This document shows, piece after piece, positions 14,612 to 24,233 of a stretch of 64,000 bases of DNA. The position numbers and the translations under genes are program-made. Within the stretch, counting starts at the first letter, position 1. Each line of letters opens with the position of its first letter. Source of the stretch: Piscinibacter sp. (GTDB lineage: Bacteria > Pseudomonadota > Gammaproteobacteria > Burkholderiales > Burkholderiaceae_C); NCBI GenBank assembly GCA_016706565.1, contig JADJJI010000006.1, forward strand, positions 124,001-188,000, in the 5' to 3' direction. Below the pieces are notes generated by a model. It saw nothing but the letters and a program-made list of their open reading frames with translations. It had not been told where the DNA came from and made no database searches.

Positions 14612-16874
14612 AGACGGCCCCCAATTCGCACTCTCCTGCAAGGACGGCAACGCCCCAGCGCCGGTTCTGGTCGGCGTACAGGCCCAAGGTCGCCTGGATG
14701 CTGTGCTGTTCGAACTCACACTGCGCCAGACCTACCGCAACACGAGCAGCCAGGTGCTCGAAGTCGTCTACACGTTCCCGCTGCCACCGATGGCGGTGCT
14801 GCTCGGTTTCGCGTCCGAACTGAACGGCGAACGTCAGGAGGGCGTGATCGTTGCCAAGCGCGAAGCCGAGCGGCAGTACGAGGAGTCGCTGGAACAAGGC
14901 GACGCCCCGGTGATGCTGGAGGCCCATGACGACGGCCTGCACACCGCCAACATCGGCAATCTCAAGCCCGCCGACGAACTCGTGCTGGAGTGCCGCTTTG
15001 CACAGCTCCTCAGCTTCGAGCAAGGCCGGCTGCGCGTGTCGATCCCGACCACGATCGCCCCGCGCTACGGCCGCGCCGAACAAGCTGGCTTGCAGCCACA
15101 ACAGGTGCCGTTGGCCAGCTTGGACGCGGAGTACCCGCTGGCCTTAACGGTCACGCTCGGAGAAGCGCTTGCGGGCGCAACAGCGGAATGCCCGACGCAC
15201 CGTTTCGCCACCAGCCTCGGCCAAGACGGGTCGATGCGCATGGAGCTCTCGCAAGGGGCCCGGCTGGACCGCGACATTGTGGTGATCGTGATACCCCGCG
15301 AACCGCGTCCCTCGTTACTGGTACGCGCGGACAACGCCTTCGACGCGTCGGCCCCGGTCGTGATGATGGCGGCGCTTCAGCCCCCGATGGGTGCTCCACG
15401 CGAACGGATCGCACTCAAGTTGCTCGTCGACTGCTCGGGATCCATGAATGGCGACAGCATCGCGTCCGCCCGTGCCGCATTGCGCGGTGTGGCGGCTTCC
15501 TTGAGCGAACGCGACCACCTGAGCCTGAGCAGGTTCGGATCCACCGTCGAGCATCTGGTCGCGCCGTCGCCGGCCAAGCCTCAAGCACTCCGACACCTGC
15601 AGCCTCTAATCGACGGCATCCAGGCGGACCTCGGTGGCACGGAGATGGAGGGAGCACTGAGCGCTGTGTTCGGTCTGCCGCGCAGCGCGGAGCATGGCGG
15701 CGCTGATGTGCTGCTCATCACCGACGGCGAGATCTGGCAGGCTGAAGAGATGATCGCCGCGGCTCGAAACAGCGGTCACCGTGTCTTTGCCATCGGCGTT
15801 GGTTCGGCGCCAGCTGAAGGTGTCTTGCGAGCCCTGGCTGAATCAACCGGGGGAGCCTGCGAATTCGCCACGCCTGGCGAGGCACTCGAAGCGGCAGCGC
15901 ATCGCATGCTGCATCGCATGCGCCAGCCGGTCTTCTCAAACGTTCGGATCGACTGGGGCGGCGCGCCGGCCTGGTCTTGCGGCCCCGCACCCATTGTGTT
16001 CGGAGGCGACACGGTCCTTGCCTTCGCGGGATTCGCCCGTCCCGTCCAGGCGAGCGCCGTCCGCCTCCTGGCCAACGATGCGCAAGGCAAGACCGTGGAG
16101 CTCGCCCGCGGCGAGGCGGATGCCCCATGCCCCGGCGATAGCCTGCCCAGGATCGCTGCAGCGCGTCGCATCGCCCATGTCACCGAGATCGACTCTCTCG
16201 GGCTGGCTCTGCAGTACCAGCTCATGTCCAAACAGACCAACTGCATCCTCGTTCATCGACGTGCCGAGGATGACAAAGCCACCAAGCAGGCAGAGCTGCA
16301 CCGCGTCAGTTCGATGCTCGCGGCAGGCTGGGGCGGCCTGGGTACCGTCAGGGAAGCAGCGCTGAGCTACAGCCTGGAGTCTCGCGTCATGTTCTCGCGC
16401 AGCATGCCATCACCCGCTGCCGCTGACATCTGCTTCAGTCTGGCCGACGATGCATTGGAAGTGCCTGCCTTCCTGCGCAAGGCAAGTGTGGATCAGGAGA
16501 CCCTGGCGGCGATAGCGCGATTGGTCTCGGATCACATCGATCAAGTTGGCGCCCTCCAGAACCTGGCGGAGAGCTGCGACGGTCTGGACCTTCATGCCGA
16601 TGCGAGGCAGGCCATCGAGGACGCGGTGAGCCTGGGACTCAACCTTGACCAAGCCTGGCTGCTGCTGGCCCACTGGGTCAACATTCGGGCAAACGGGCTG
16701 GCCGATGCCAGCTTGAAGGCACGCTTGCAGCCCCTGGTCGACGCGATCGATCCTGCACTCGCGTCGTCGGCCACCAAGGTGTTCGAGCGCCAGCTCGGTG
16801 GCTACCCGATTGACGGATGGACCCTCACGCGCGTCCAGCGACTGCGACGCGCGTTGGGGCGGATGGGAACCTGA
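14604..16874 (+). CDS. VIT and von Willebrand factor A domain protein
   Basis: A 756-aa protein without a signal peptide. The first ~130 residues form a VIT domain (TLRQTYRNTSSQVLEVVYTFPLPP, REAERQYEESLEQGDAPVML). A VWA domain follows with an intact MIDAS start (LLVDCSGSMNGDS, about residues 273-285) and the later ADVLLITDGEIW. The last ~250 residues are unassigned and helical. Bacterial VIT-VWA proteins are thought to be metal-dependent interaction scaffolds; cytoplasmic location is inferred from the missing signal sequence. The ATG at 14604, with GGGAGAA upstream, overlaps the MerR stop. It is the second gene of a four-gene rightward operon. Confidence 0.88.
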   Translation: MNKDGPQFALSCKDGNAPAPVLVGVQAQGRLDAVLFELTLRQTYRNTSSQVLEVVYTFPLPPMAVLLGFASELNGERQEGVIVAKREAERQYEESLEQGDAPVMLEAHDDGLHTANIGNLKPADELVLECRFAQLLSFEQGRLRVSIPTTIAPRYGRAEQAGLQPQQVPLASLDAEYPLALTVTLGEALAGATAECPTHRFATSLGQDGSMRMELSQGARLDRDIVVIVIPREPRPSLLVRADNAFDASAPVVMMAALQPPMGAPRERIALKLLVDCSGSMNGDSIASARAALRGVAASLSERDHLSLSRFGSTVEHLVAPSPAKPQALRHLQPLIDGIQADLGGTEMEGALSAVFGLPRSAEHGGADVLLITDGEIWQAEEMIAAARNSGHRVFAIGVGSAPAEGVLRALAESTGGACEFATPGEALEAAAHRMLHRMRQPVFSNVRIDWGGAPAWSCGPAPIVFGGDTVLAFAGFARPVQASAVRLLANDAQGKTVELARGEADAPCPGDSLPRIAAARRIAHVTEIDSLGLALQYQLMSKQTNCILVHRRAEDDKATKQAELHRVSSMLAAGWGGLGTVREAALSYSLESRVMFSRSMPSPAAADICFSLADDALEVPAFLRKASVDQETLAAIARLVSDHIDQVGALQNLAESCDGLDLHADARQAIEDAVSLGLNLDQAWLLLAHWVNIRANGLADASLKARLQPLVDAIDPALASSATKVFERQLGGYPIDGWTLTRVQRLRRALGRMGT

Positions 16875-16969
16875 CACGATCACGCTATGGCCTGGCAGCT
16901 GAGTCCCGAAATCGGGTGACCTCTGCCACCGGGGTCATCGCAGCAGCAAGAACAAACCGAGGGAGTTCC

Positions 16970-18655
16970 GTGAGCGAGTCGATTCAACCCAGTGTCCCCT
17001 TCATCTGGCCCGAGCCTCGGGTCAGTGCGGGCGTCGCGCCCTACGCGTCATTGCCCTTCGAAGAAGTGGCGCGCTCCGCGGTGAGCATCTTCGGCGTGGC
17101 CAGTGCCATCAACCGCCAGGCCGTCGAGTGGATGGAGGGCTACCTCGCCGACGGCGCTGGAGGAACGCGCCTTCGACTGGTGATCAGCATCCAGCCGACT
17201 TGCCGGACCACCGAGGCTGACTTGCTTGAACTGGTTCGCCTCACTGAGCGCTATCCGGACAGGGCGGCGTTCCGCATCTACCCGGAAAAATCCCTTCGCG
17301 ACCGGTCGTCGAACCTGCTTTGCTTCTCGGCTCGCGATGCAAGCGTGGTCGTTGCTCTGGGGCCGGCGGAGAACATGGGCTTGGGACCGACCTCTGCATC
17401 GCAAGCCAACATCGTCACGTCGGTCTCACCATCCACCCTCGAAGCCTGCCGCAAGTGGTTCGATTACCTGTGGGCCGTAGCCGGGCCATTGCAGCCAGAG
17501 ATCGCGGCATCCATGCCGCAGCTGGTCATCCCCGAAGGCGAAGCTGAAGCCGCCCGCCTTTGGAAGGAGTACCGAAACCGCTGCCTCACTCAGCCTCAAG
17601 GCGACACACCGCAGCTGAAGGTTTCGGTCGACGCCGTCACTGGCGAAGTCACGCTGACCGATCAGAAGGGTGAGCCGGTGGCATCACCGACCGAAGAGCT
17701 GGGCGTGCCCAAGCTGGACGGCCTGGGGGAAGGCATCGCGCGCGTGTTCGAGCAGGGCATGCTCGTGGCCGTCGACAAAGCCAGCCGCGTGCCCCCACTT
17801 GAGGCACCGGTGAAGCCGGAATGGTTCGGCGTCGACAGTTTTCGCCAAACGGGGATGGTGAGCTCAAGGACCTCATTCAAAGTTGCCCCTTTCGACGAGT
17901 CCATCCTGAAGAGGATCGACCGACTGCGGTGCGCGTCCGGCGATCTTCTGCCCCACTACTCGTACGCACTTGCCGATGGCATGCGCTGGATCCCCAAGGC
18001 GGCCATTCCGCTATTCGAAGCCGCGCTGACGGAGGCGAATGACGAAGCGCGCAAATTGCTCAACGCAACGGTGGGCGACAACCTGGACACATTCTTGTCG
18101 ACCCAACGCGACCGGATCCGTGCGGACGCACAGCGGATGTACGAGGCCTATCACCCGGGCGGCAAGATTCCAGAATCAGCGGTGGGCAACATCGTCGACG
18201 AACTCAAGTCCCGCCTGGGCAAGGCAGGGGGTGAGGCGCTCATTCCCAAGGTCGCCTACTCGCCGGTGGCCTTCAACGTCGGCCACGTCACCAAATGGTC
18301 TTCACCCTGGGGGCAGGCGTTCCAACTGCTCAAGGGCATCGCCGAGTTTCCCCGCGCTGCGATGACGAACAAGTTCTTCTGGCAAGGCGTGCGGACGGAC
18401 GAGGACGCGCTCATCAAGGCAATGGATGTGGCGGGCGATCACTTGGTCGCCGAGTACGGTGGCCGCAAAGCGAAACAGCGTGCGGCGCATGAACTGGCCG
18501 TCCTGAAGGACCTGGAAGCGAGTCCGGCCGAGGCCCGCGATCGATGCGCCGCGCTGTGGACACTGCTGACGGCAGGTGACGACACGGCGGCGAACAAGCT
18601 CCTAGCCGCAGCCGCAGAAGCAAAGGCCAGCGCCGCCAAGGCAGCGGGCGGATAG
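16970..18655 (+). CDS. unknown protein with possible degenerate PLD-like N-terminal region
   Basis: A 561-aa soluble protein that was not recognised. Residues ~60-150 (LRLVISIQPTCRTTEADLLELV, FRIYPEKSLRDRSSNLLCFS, ALGPAENMGLG) are arranged like a phospholipase-D-type half domain, but the catalytic HxK is not present; GPAENMGL would correspond to the usual GSxN motif. The rest is mixed helical sequence ending in an Ala/Lys-rich tail. The start is GTG at 16970 with AGGGAG upstream; the earlier open frame overlaps the VIT-VWA 3' end. It follows the VIT-VWA gene after 95 bases and precedes the next gene by 29, so one operon is likely. The function is unknown. Confidence 0.6.
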   Translation: MSESIQPSVPFIWPEPRVSAGVAPYASLPFEEVARSAVSIFGVASAINRQAVEWMEGYLADGAGGTRLRLVISIQPTCRTTEADLLELVRLTERYPDRAAFRIYPEKSLRDRSSNLLCFSARDASVVVALGPAENMGLGPTSASQANIVTSVSPSTLEACRKWFDYLWAVAGPLQPEIAASMPQLVIPEGEAEAARLWKEYRNRCLTQPQGDTPQLKVSVDAVTGEVTLTDQKGEPVASPTEELGVPKLDGLGEGIARVFEQGMLVAVDKASRVPPLEAPVKPEWFGVDSFRQTGMVSSRTSFKVAPFDESILKRIDRLRCASGDLLPHYSYALADGMRWIPKAAIPLFEAALTEANDEARKLLNATVGDNLDTFLSTQRDRIRADAQRMYEAYHPGGKIPESAVGNIVDELKSRLGKAGGEALIPKVAYSPVAFNVGHVTKWSSPWGQAFQLLKGIAEFPRAAMTNKFFWQGVRTDEDALIKAMDVAGDHLVAEYGGRKAKQRAAHELAVLKDLEASPAEARDRCAALWTLLTAGDDTAANKLLAAAAEAKASAAKAAGG

Positions 18656-18684
18656 CAGGCACGGCAGCCCAGCGCTACGAATCA

Positions 18685-20334
18685 ATGTCACTCCGCGAGC
18701 GGCAGGACGGTCCGAACGAGGGGCCACTGGGCCTAAATATCAGCCGATTCGACGAACGTCAGCGTCGGCAGCGGCTGGTCTTGCCGCATGCAGCAGGTTG
18801 CTGGGACTACGCGCCGCTCGTCGACCTGGTAGTCCGTGAACCCGGTGCCGATCAGTTTCGCTTCGCTGGGCGAACCGTCGCAGAGCATCTTGCGCTCCTC
18901 AGACGACGCGCCGATCCCGGCGTTGACAGATTCATCGCTTGGTTCGAGCGCAACCTCACCCCACATCTACCCGCACTCGCACGCCGCCGGCGTACGCCCG
19001 ACAACCACTACTGCATCGAAGTGGCGCCTCTGCCGCTGGTCGCTGCATTGCCGCAGCTTGTCCGATCAGTAGGACCGAATCGCGCCACGCCTGAGCAGTG
19101 GTTGTCGAGCCTGCAAGCCCTGACCGAGAAGGGCACGAAGCGCGAGGAGCTGATCCTGTCGGGAGTGCTCTCGCGACTTGAGCGGGCACCGCAGGACGCA
19201 AAGCTCACGAGGGCCCAGGTGCTCCGCATGGTGGACCTGTCTCATGTGCTACCCAAGCTCGTCTGCGAGTCCAGATTCGGCTTTGCCGCCAAGTCGGGAT
19301 GGCGGGAGTGCTGCGACCGACTCCCGGCGAGCGACAAGAAGCGCCGCCGGCTGCATGGCGTTGGCCACGGCATGGCCCATGTCCGCTTCCGGCACCGGTC
19401 GCTCGGCTGGGCAGTGGCAAGAACTCGCTTCAGCGACCTGTTGGTCGAGCAACGTGATTGGTGGATCGTGCTTGATGAGAAAGGGCGATTGATCGACACC
19501 GCCAAGAGCGGCTTTGCCTCACCCGACGAAGCGATCGAGTTCGCTGAGCTTCAGATGGCAAAGCAGTTTCTCGCATGGGGCAAGCACCAGGCAACAGTGA
19601 AGTGGGAGCGCTTCTCCCTTCCAGGTGGCGACGACTATCGCGAGTTGCTGATCCAGCTGGACGACTGGCCCCTGACCTATCACCCGCGCCACTTCAGGAC
19701 GCGGAACGTCCTCGCGCATGTGCGAAGCAGCATTCGCCTGAACGCCGACGGAAGGCGGGTGCTCTTCCTGGACGAGATCCAGAGCGACTGGCACGCCGAT
19801 CTGCATGCGCAGGCCAGAGGCGTGGCGGCCGACGCGAAGAACGGAAAGGTCGCGGAGGCGCCCTTCGCCAAGGACTGGCCCCTGCTGACGGTCAAGATCA
19901 TGGTGTGGTGGGCGCAGCGCTGCGGCGCGGATGGTCTGTCATGGAGCAGCGCTGACTTGCAGGAGGCGAGGTGGGACGGCTACGGCCCGCCAGGTCTGCT
20001 GTACCGCAAGCTCCTGCCCGACGCCGCAATGGCGTTGGCGAAGGCGCTCCCGATCACCGCGGGATCCGCGCGTCTCCGGGTCCGTACGGGCACCAAGGCC
20101 GTGTGCCTCGGAACGCGGGGATGGGAAGTCAGGAACCAGAACGGCTGCGCAGTCACCAAGCCCTTTGACCATCGCGGTCAGGCCGAGCGCTTCGCGGACC
20201 TGACTGGGGAGTTCGCCGACGTGGATATGCCGGCGCTGTGGTTGGATGGGCTGGGGACGATCACAGCGGTTCCACTTTACGGAACCGGAGCCGCGGAGCG
20301 TTGGACCGAAAAGGCAGCGCCGGGGTCTCGATAG
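18685..20334 (+). CDS. EIQSDWH-motif protein, resembles phage/ICE polyvalent-protein domain
   Basis: A 549-aa protein of unknown function. At about residues 310-440 it shows a block recalled from large polyvalent proteins of phages and conjugative elements: YRELLIQLDDWP, then LAHVRSSIRLNADGRRVLF, the hallmark LDEIQSDWH, PFAKDWPLLTVKIMVWWAQ and CGADGLSWSS. Such domains are thought to travel into host cells with mobile DNA. Here the domain is in a mid-sized stand-alone protein. The N-terminal ~300 residues are unassigned and rich in Arg. It is the last gene of the MerR-VIT/VWA operon. The chosen ATG lacks a strong Shine-Dalgarno sequence. Confidence 0.6.
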   Translation: MSLRERQDGPNEGPLGLNISRFDERQRRQRLVLPHAAGCWDYAPLVDLVVREPGADQFRFAGRTVAEHLALLRRRADPGVDRFIAWFERNLTPHLPALARRRRTPDNHYCIEVAPLPLVAALPQLVRSVGPNRATPEQWLSSLQALTEKGTKREELILSGVLSRLERAPQDAKLTRAQVLRMVDLSHVLPKLVCESRFGFAAKSGWRECCDRLPASDKKRRRLHGVGHGMAHVRFRHRSLGWAVARTRFSDLLVEQRDWWIVLDEKGRLIDTAKSGFASPDEAIEFAELQMAKQFLAWGKHQATVKWERFSLPGGDDYRELLIQLDDWPLTYHPRHFRTRNVLAHVRSSIRLNADGRRVLFLDEIQSDWHADLHAQARGVAADAKNGKVAEAPFAKDWPLLTVKIMVWWAQRCGADGLSWSSADLQEARWDGYGPPGLLYRKLLPDAAMALAKALPITAGSARLRVRTGTKAVCLGTRGWEVRNQNGCAVTKPFDHRGQAERFADLTGEFADVDMPALWLDGLGTITAVPLYGTGAAERWTEKAAPGSR

Positions 20335-20607
20335 CGGTCGACAACCGTCTCGAAATCGCCAGCCAGCGCCTTGTTCCCACCCCGCATGCCTCACAGGCTA
20401 CAGTTGAGTCGCTGCACGCATCGACCACGAAATGCTCCCGCAAGACGCTGCATGCACGACCTGTGGGGTATTCCGTGGGGTGTTTGGGCCGGCAACGAGC
20501 AAATATGACTGCGCGACAACCACTTAGCTTCGCACTCGAAGTTCAGGTGCAGAACATCGAATGAGCCCGCCACGCAACGGGTTCGTCGACTCGACTAGAC
20601 TGGCAAT
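20335..20607. other. spacer at the probable right edge of the accessory region
   Basis: No gene, tRNA or integrase remnant is recognised. Composition is mixed, with a G/T-rich patch near 20462-20490. The DNA to the right is chromosomal-looking (copper operon and then gmk), so an element end could lie here, but no direct repeat matching another site in the window was found. Confidence 0.4.
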
Positions 20608-21024
20608 GTGAAGTCCGTGCTGCGAACACTGTGGATCTGCCTGTTGCTGCTGGCGCTGCCGGTGCAAGGCTTTGCCGCGGCGCAGATGGCGCAGTGCGGT
20701 CCGAGCCATGGGCGCTTGCAGCATGCGTCGGTCGGCGGGCACGGCGATGACGGAGCCCTCCACACGCACGAGCAGCACGCGCAAGACGATCATCAGCATG
20801 CGGCATCGCATGCAGACGACGCTTCGATCGACAGCTCGACGCCTGCGGCCAAGCACCACTGCAGCGCCTGCGCCTCCTGTTGCGTGGGTTTGGCGCTGCC
20901 CAGCAGCGCACCGGTCGTGGTCGCGCCGTCGGAGGCCACGCTGCACATGTCGGGCGGCGGCGCCGCCGATCCGGTCTTCCTGACCAGCGGGCTCGAACGC
21001 CCGCCTCGATCGCCCGGCGCCTGA
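20608..21024 (+). CDS. secreted His-rich protein of the copper operon
   Basis: A 138-aa protein with a signal peptide (LWICLLLLALPVQGFAAA). A His/Asp-rich middle (HTHEQHAQDDHQHAASHADD) and a Cys-rich HHCSACASCC cluster follow, a plausible metal-binding region. It resembles the small CopL/DUF2946-like proteins often placed first in copper operons; the family is not certain. The start is GTG at 20608. It is followed by the efflux and oxidase genes in the same direction. Confidence 0.65.
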   Translation: MKSVLRTLWICLLLLALPVQGFAAAQMAQCGPSHGRLQHASVGGHGDDGALHTHEQHAQDDHQHAASHADDASIDSSTPAAKHHCSACASCCVGLALPSSAPVVVAPSEATLHMSGGGAADPVFLTSGLERPPRSPGA

Positions 21025-21100
21025 GCAGCACTCGCCACGGCGAGTGCCGGGACCGGCCGCGCACGCGGCCGGACGATGCCCCTGTTCACGCGAGGACGAC

Positions 21101-21418
21101 ATGGTCCCCCACTCATGGCGCAGGCGCACGCCTGCCCTGCTGGCAGCCGCCTTGCTGCTGGCCACTGCAATGGCCCCGGCCCAAACGCCAGGCGGCGGCG
21201 CCAAAGCCGATGCGTTGAATCCGCAGGCCGAGGTGCCGGCACTTCGGCACGACTCGGCGCTGGCGCGATACCGACAGGCGGGCGAGCCCCTTCCTCTTGG
21301 CTGGAAGGAGGCGAATGACACGGCAGCGCGCATCGGCGGCTGGCGCGCCTATGCGCGCGAGGCGGCAGCGCCCGCGTCGTCAGCCGCGCCGAAGCCGCCC
21401 GGCGGGAGCCCACGATGA
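21101..21418 (+). CDS. small exported protein of the copper operon
   Basis: A 105-aa protein with a signal peptide (TPALLAAALLLATAMAPAQT). A short mature part contains ALARYRQAGEPLPLGWKEAND and a Pro/Ala-rich end. GAGGACGAC precedes the ATG. Its stop overlaps the TolC-like gene as ATGA, so it belongs to this operon. No domain is recognised; similar small proteins occur before cusC-like genes in betaproteobacteria, recalled rather than checked. Confidence 0.65.
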   Translation: MVPHSWRRRTPALLAAALLLATAMAPAQTPGGGAKADALNPQAEVPALRHDSALARYRQAGEPLPLGWKEANDTAARIGGWRAYAREAAAPASSAAPKPPGGSPR

Positions 21419-22824
21419 GCGCCCGCAGCATCCGCCTGGCCGCATCGCTCGCGCTGGCCGCGCTGCTGGCCGGCTGCGCATCGTTCAGCGCGGACGGTGG
21501 CTTCGGCCAGGTCGAGCAGGTCGCGAAAGACAGGCTCGGCAAGAACCTGCACTGGGCTCGCACCGAGGAGCAGCAGTCGCACATCGACCAGCGCGTGGCG
21601 GAGTTGCTGGCGCGGCCGCTGTCGGCCGATGACGCCGTGCAGCTCGCGCTGCTGAACAACCGCGGCCTGCAGGCGGCCTTCTTCGAGCTGGGCATCGGCG
21701 AGGCCGAGCTCGTGCAGGCCGGCCGTCTGCCCAATCCGGGTTTCAGCTTCGGGCGGCTCACGCGTGGCGACGAGGTCGAGCTGGAACGAGGGCTGCACTT
21801 CGACCTGGCGGCATTGGTCGCGATGCCCATGCGGCGCGACGCGGAATCGCGCCGCTTCGCGCAGACCCAGGGCGTGGCCGCGGCCAGCGTGCTCGCGCTC
21901 GCCGCCGACACCCGCAAGGCCTGGGTGCAGGCGGTGGCCTCCGAGGAGACCCTGCGCTACACGCGCCAAGTGATGCAGGCCGCCGAGGCCGGCGCGGAGC
22001 TCGCGCGTCGCATGGCGCAAGTGGGCAACTTCAACAAGCTGCAGCAGGCCCGCGAGCAGGGCTTCTACGCCGACGCGGCACTCAACCTGGCCCGCGCGCA
22101 GCAGGCCAGGCTGGCCGCGCGCGAGCGGCTGATCCGCGTGCTCGGCCTGTGGGGCAGGCAGACGCAGTTCGCGCTGCCCGAACGCCTGCCCGACCTGCCC
22201 CCGCAGCCTGCCGATCAGCCCGACATCGAACGCACGGCGCTGGCGCAGCGCCTGGACGTGCAGGCCGCGAAGCTGGCCACCGAGCAGACCGCCCGCAACC
22301 TCGGCCTCACGAAGACCACCCGCTTCATCAACGTGCTCGAAGTCGGCGCCGTTCGCAACAGCTCCAACGAAGCGCCCACGCAACGTGGCTGGGAGATCAG
22401 CTTCGAGCTGCCACTGTTCGACTGGAGCGGCTCGCGTGTCGCACGCGCCGAGAGCGTCTACCGGCAGTCGCTGCAGCGCACCGCCCAGACGGCCATCGAC
22501 GCCCGCTCCGAAGTGCGCGAAGCCTACGGTGCCTACCGCACGGCCTGGGACATCGCGAAGCACCAGCGCGACGAGATCGTGCCGCTGCGCCAGCGCATCG
22601 CCGAAGAAAACCTGCTTCGCTACAACGGCATGCTGATCGGCGTGTTCGAGCTGCTCGCCGATGCGCGCGCGCAGATCGCCGGCGTGAACGCCTCGATCGA
22701 TGCACTGCGCGACTTCTGGCTCGCGCAGGCCGACCTGGACATGGCGATGCTCGGCCGTCCCACGCTCGTGCCGATGGCCGGCCCCTCGCCAGCGAGCGCC
22801 GACAGCGGCGACGCCGGCCACTGA
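21415..22824 (+). CDS. TolC/CusC-family outer-membrane lipoprotein
   Basis: A 469-aa outer-membrane efflux protein. The lipobox LLAGC (cysteine about residue 22) predicts a lipoprotein. Two TolC-type repeats are seen (ALLNNRGLQAAFFELGIGEAEL in the first, ARSEVREAYGAYRTAWDIA in the second). In CusCBA-like systems this is the outer channel for copper or silver efflux, but no RND pump or membrane-fusion gene is adjacent here. Instead it is followed by a multicopper oxidase, giving a copper-detoxification context. The length is normal for the family. Confidence 0.88.
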   Translation: MSARSIRLAASLALAALLAGCASFSADGGFGQVEQVAKDRLGKNLHWARTEEQQSHIDQRVAELLARPLSADDAVQLALLNNRGLQAAFFELGIGEAELVQAGRLPNPGFSFGRLTRGDEVELERGLHFDLAALVAMPMRRDAESRRFAQTQGVAAASVLALAADTRKAWVQAVASEETLRYTRQVMQAAEAGAELARRMAQVGNFNKLQQAREQGFYADAALNLARAQQARLAARERLIRVLGLWGRQTQFALPERLPDLPPQPADQPDIERTALAQRLDVQAAKLATEQTARNLGLTKTTRFINVLEVGAVRNSSNEAPTQRGWEISFELPLFDWSGSRVARAESVYRQSLQRTAQTAIDARSEVREAYGAYRTAWDIAKHQRDEIVPLRQRIAEENLLRYNGMLIGVFELLADARAQIAGVNASIDALRDFWLAQADLDMAMLGRPTLVPMAGPSPASADSGDAGH

Positions 22825-22841
22825 ACCCGAAGGACACAGCC

Positions 22842-24233
22842 ATGGTTTCCCGACGCAACTTTCTCGGCGGCGCCAGTGCCGTCGCAGCCGCGGTGAGCAC
22901 GGCCACGGTGGGCAAGGCGGCGATGGCCGCCCTGCCCGAGCCCGTGCTGCAGACCCGGCCCGACACCATGCCACCGCTGGTGCCGCCCACCGGCCGCCCC
23001 TACAACCCGGTGGTCACGCTCAACGGCTGGACGCTGCCCTGGCGCATGAACGCCGGCGTGAAGGAGTTCCATCTCGTCGCCGAACCCGTCGTGCGCGAGA
23101 TGAGCCCTGGGTTCAAGGCTCACCTGTGGGGCTACAACGGCCAGAGCCCGGGGCCGACCATCGAGGTGGTCGAAGGCGACCGCGTGCGCATCTTCGTCAC
23201 CAACCGGTTGCCCGAGGTGCACAGCGTGCATTGGCACGGACAGCGCCTGCCCAACGGCATGGATGGCGTCACCGGGCTCACCCAGCCGGGCATCCCGCCG
23301 GGCAAGACCTTCGTCTACGAGTTCGTGGCACGGCGGCCGGGCAACTTCATGTACCACCCGCATGCCGACGAAATGGTGCAGATGGCGATGGGCCTGTACG
23401 GCATGTGGGTCACGCACCCGAACGCGAAACACCCGCTGATCGACGAGGTCGACCGCGACTTCTGCTTCCTGCTCAATGCCTTCGACATCGAGCCCGGCAG
23501 TGCCACACCCAAGGTGATGACGATGCTCGACTTCAACCTGTGGGCCTGGAACAGCCGCGCGTTTCCCGGCATCGACCCGCTGGTGGTGCGCAAGAACGAC
23601 AAGGTGCGCTTTCGCATCGGCAACCTGACGATGACCAACCACCCCATCCACCTGCACGGCCACGAGTTCTTCATCACCGGCACCGACGGCGGGCCGACGC
23701 CGAAGAGCGCGCGCTGGCCCGAGATCACCGCCGACATCGCGGTGGGCCAGATGCGCCAGCTCGAGTTCGTGGCCGACGAGGAAGGCGACTGGGCGATGCA
23801 CTGCCACAAGAGCCACCACACGATGAACGCGATGGGGCACGACGTGCCGACCATGATCGGCGTGGACCACCGCGCGGTGGCGCGCCAGATCACCGGCCTG
23901 GTGCCCGACTACATGGTGATGGGCGAGCGCGGCATGCATGACATGACCGAAATGCAGATGCCGCTGCCCGACAACACCGCGCCGATGATGACCGGCACCG
24001 GCCCGTTCGGCGCGGTGGGCATGGGCGGCATGTTCAGCGTGCTCAAGGTGCGGCGCGACCAGCCGCACGGAGACTACCGCGACCCCGGCTGGTTCAAGCA
24101 CCCGCCAGGGACGGTTGCGTACGAATGGACCGGCACGCTGGCGGAGGCGCCGCGCGGCGGCCCCCCGGCGGCGGCGAAGGCGGCCGTCGAAGTGCAGGTG
24201 CGCAAACCAGGGGCAGGCCATGGCCATCATTGA
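22842..24233 (+). CDS. multicopper oxidase, Tat-exported
   Basis: A 463-aa periplasmic multicopper oxidase with a twin-arginine signal (SRRNFLGGASAVAAAV). Copper ligands are present as HSVHWHG, YHPHADEM, HPIHLHGHEF and MHCHKSHHTMNAM, covering the T1 and trinuclear sites. The C-terminal part is Met/His-rich (GMHDMTEMQMPLPD, GHGHH), as in copper-resistance oxidases that oxidise Cu(I) to Cu(II). It is shorter than CopA and is a two-to-three-domain CumA-like form. The start at 22842 is 17 bases after the TolC-like gene. Confidence 0.9.
   Translation: MVSRRNFLGGASAVAAAVSTATVGKAAMAALPEPVLQTRPDTMPPLVPPTGRPYNPVVTLNGWTLPWRMNAGVKEFHLVAEPVVREMSPGFKAHLWGYNGQSPGPTIEVVEGDRVRIFVTNRLPEVHSVHWHGQRLPNGMDGVTGLTQPGIPPGKTFVYEFVARRPGNFMYHPHADEMVQMAMGLYGMWVTHPNAKHPLIDEVDRDFCFLLNAFDIEPGSATPKVMTMLDFNLWAWNSRAFPGIDPLVVRKNDKVRFRIGNLTMTNHPIHLHGHEFFITGTDGGPTPKSARWPEITADIAVGQMRQLEFVADEEGDWAMHCHKSHHTMNAMGHDVPTMIGVDHRAVARQITGLVPDYMVMGERGMHDMTEMQMPLPDNTAPMMTGTGPFGAVGMGGMFSVLKVRRDQPHGDYRDPGWFKHPPGTVAYEWTGTLAEAPRGGPPAAAKAAVEVQVRKPGAGHGHH

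Noticed and set aside
20335-20607. A tRNA-type attachment site or integrase remnant at the right edge of the accessory region.
   Set aside because: No cloverleaf, no matching direct repeat and no integrase coding sequence could be seen.
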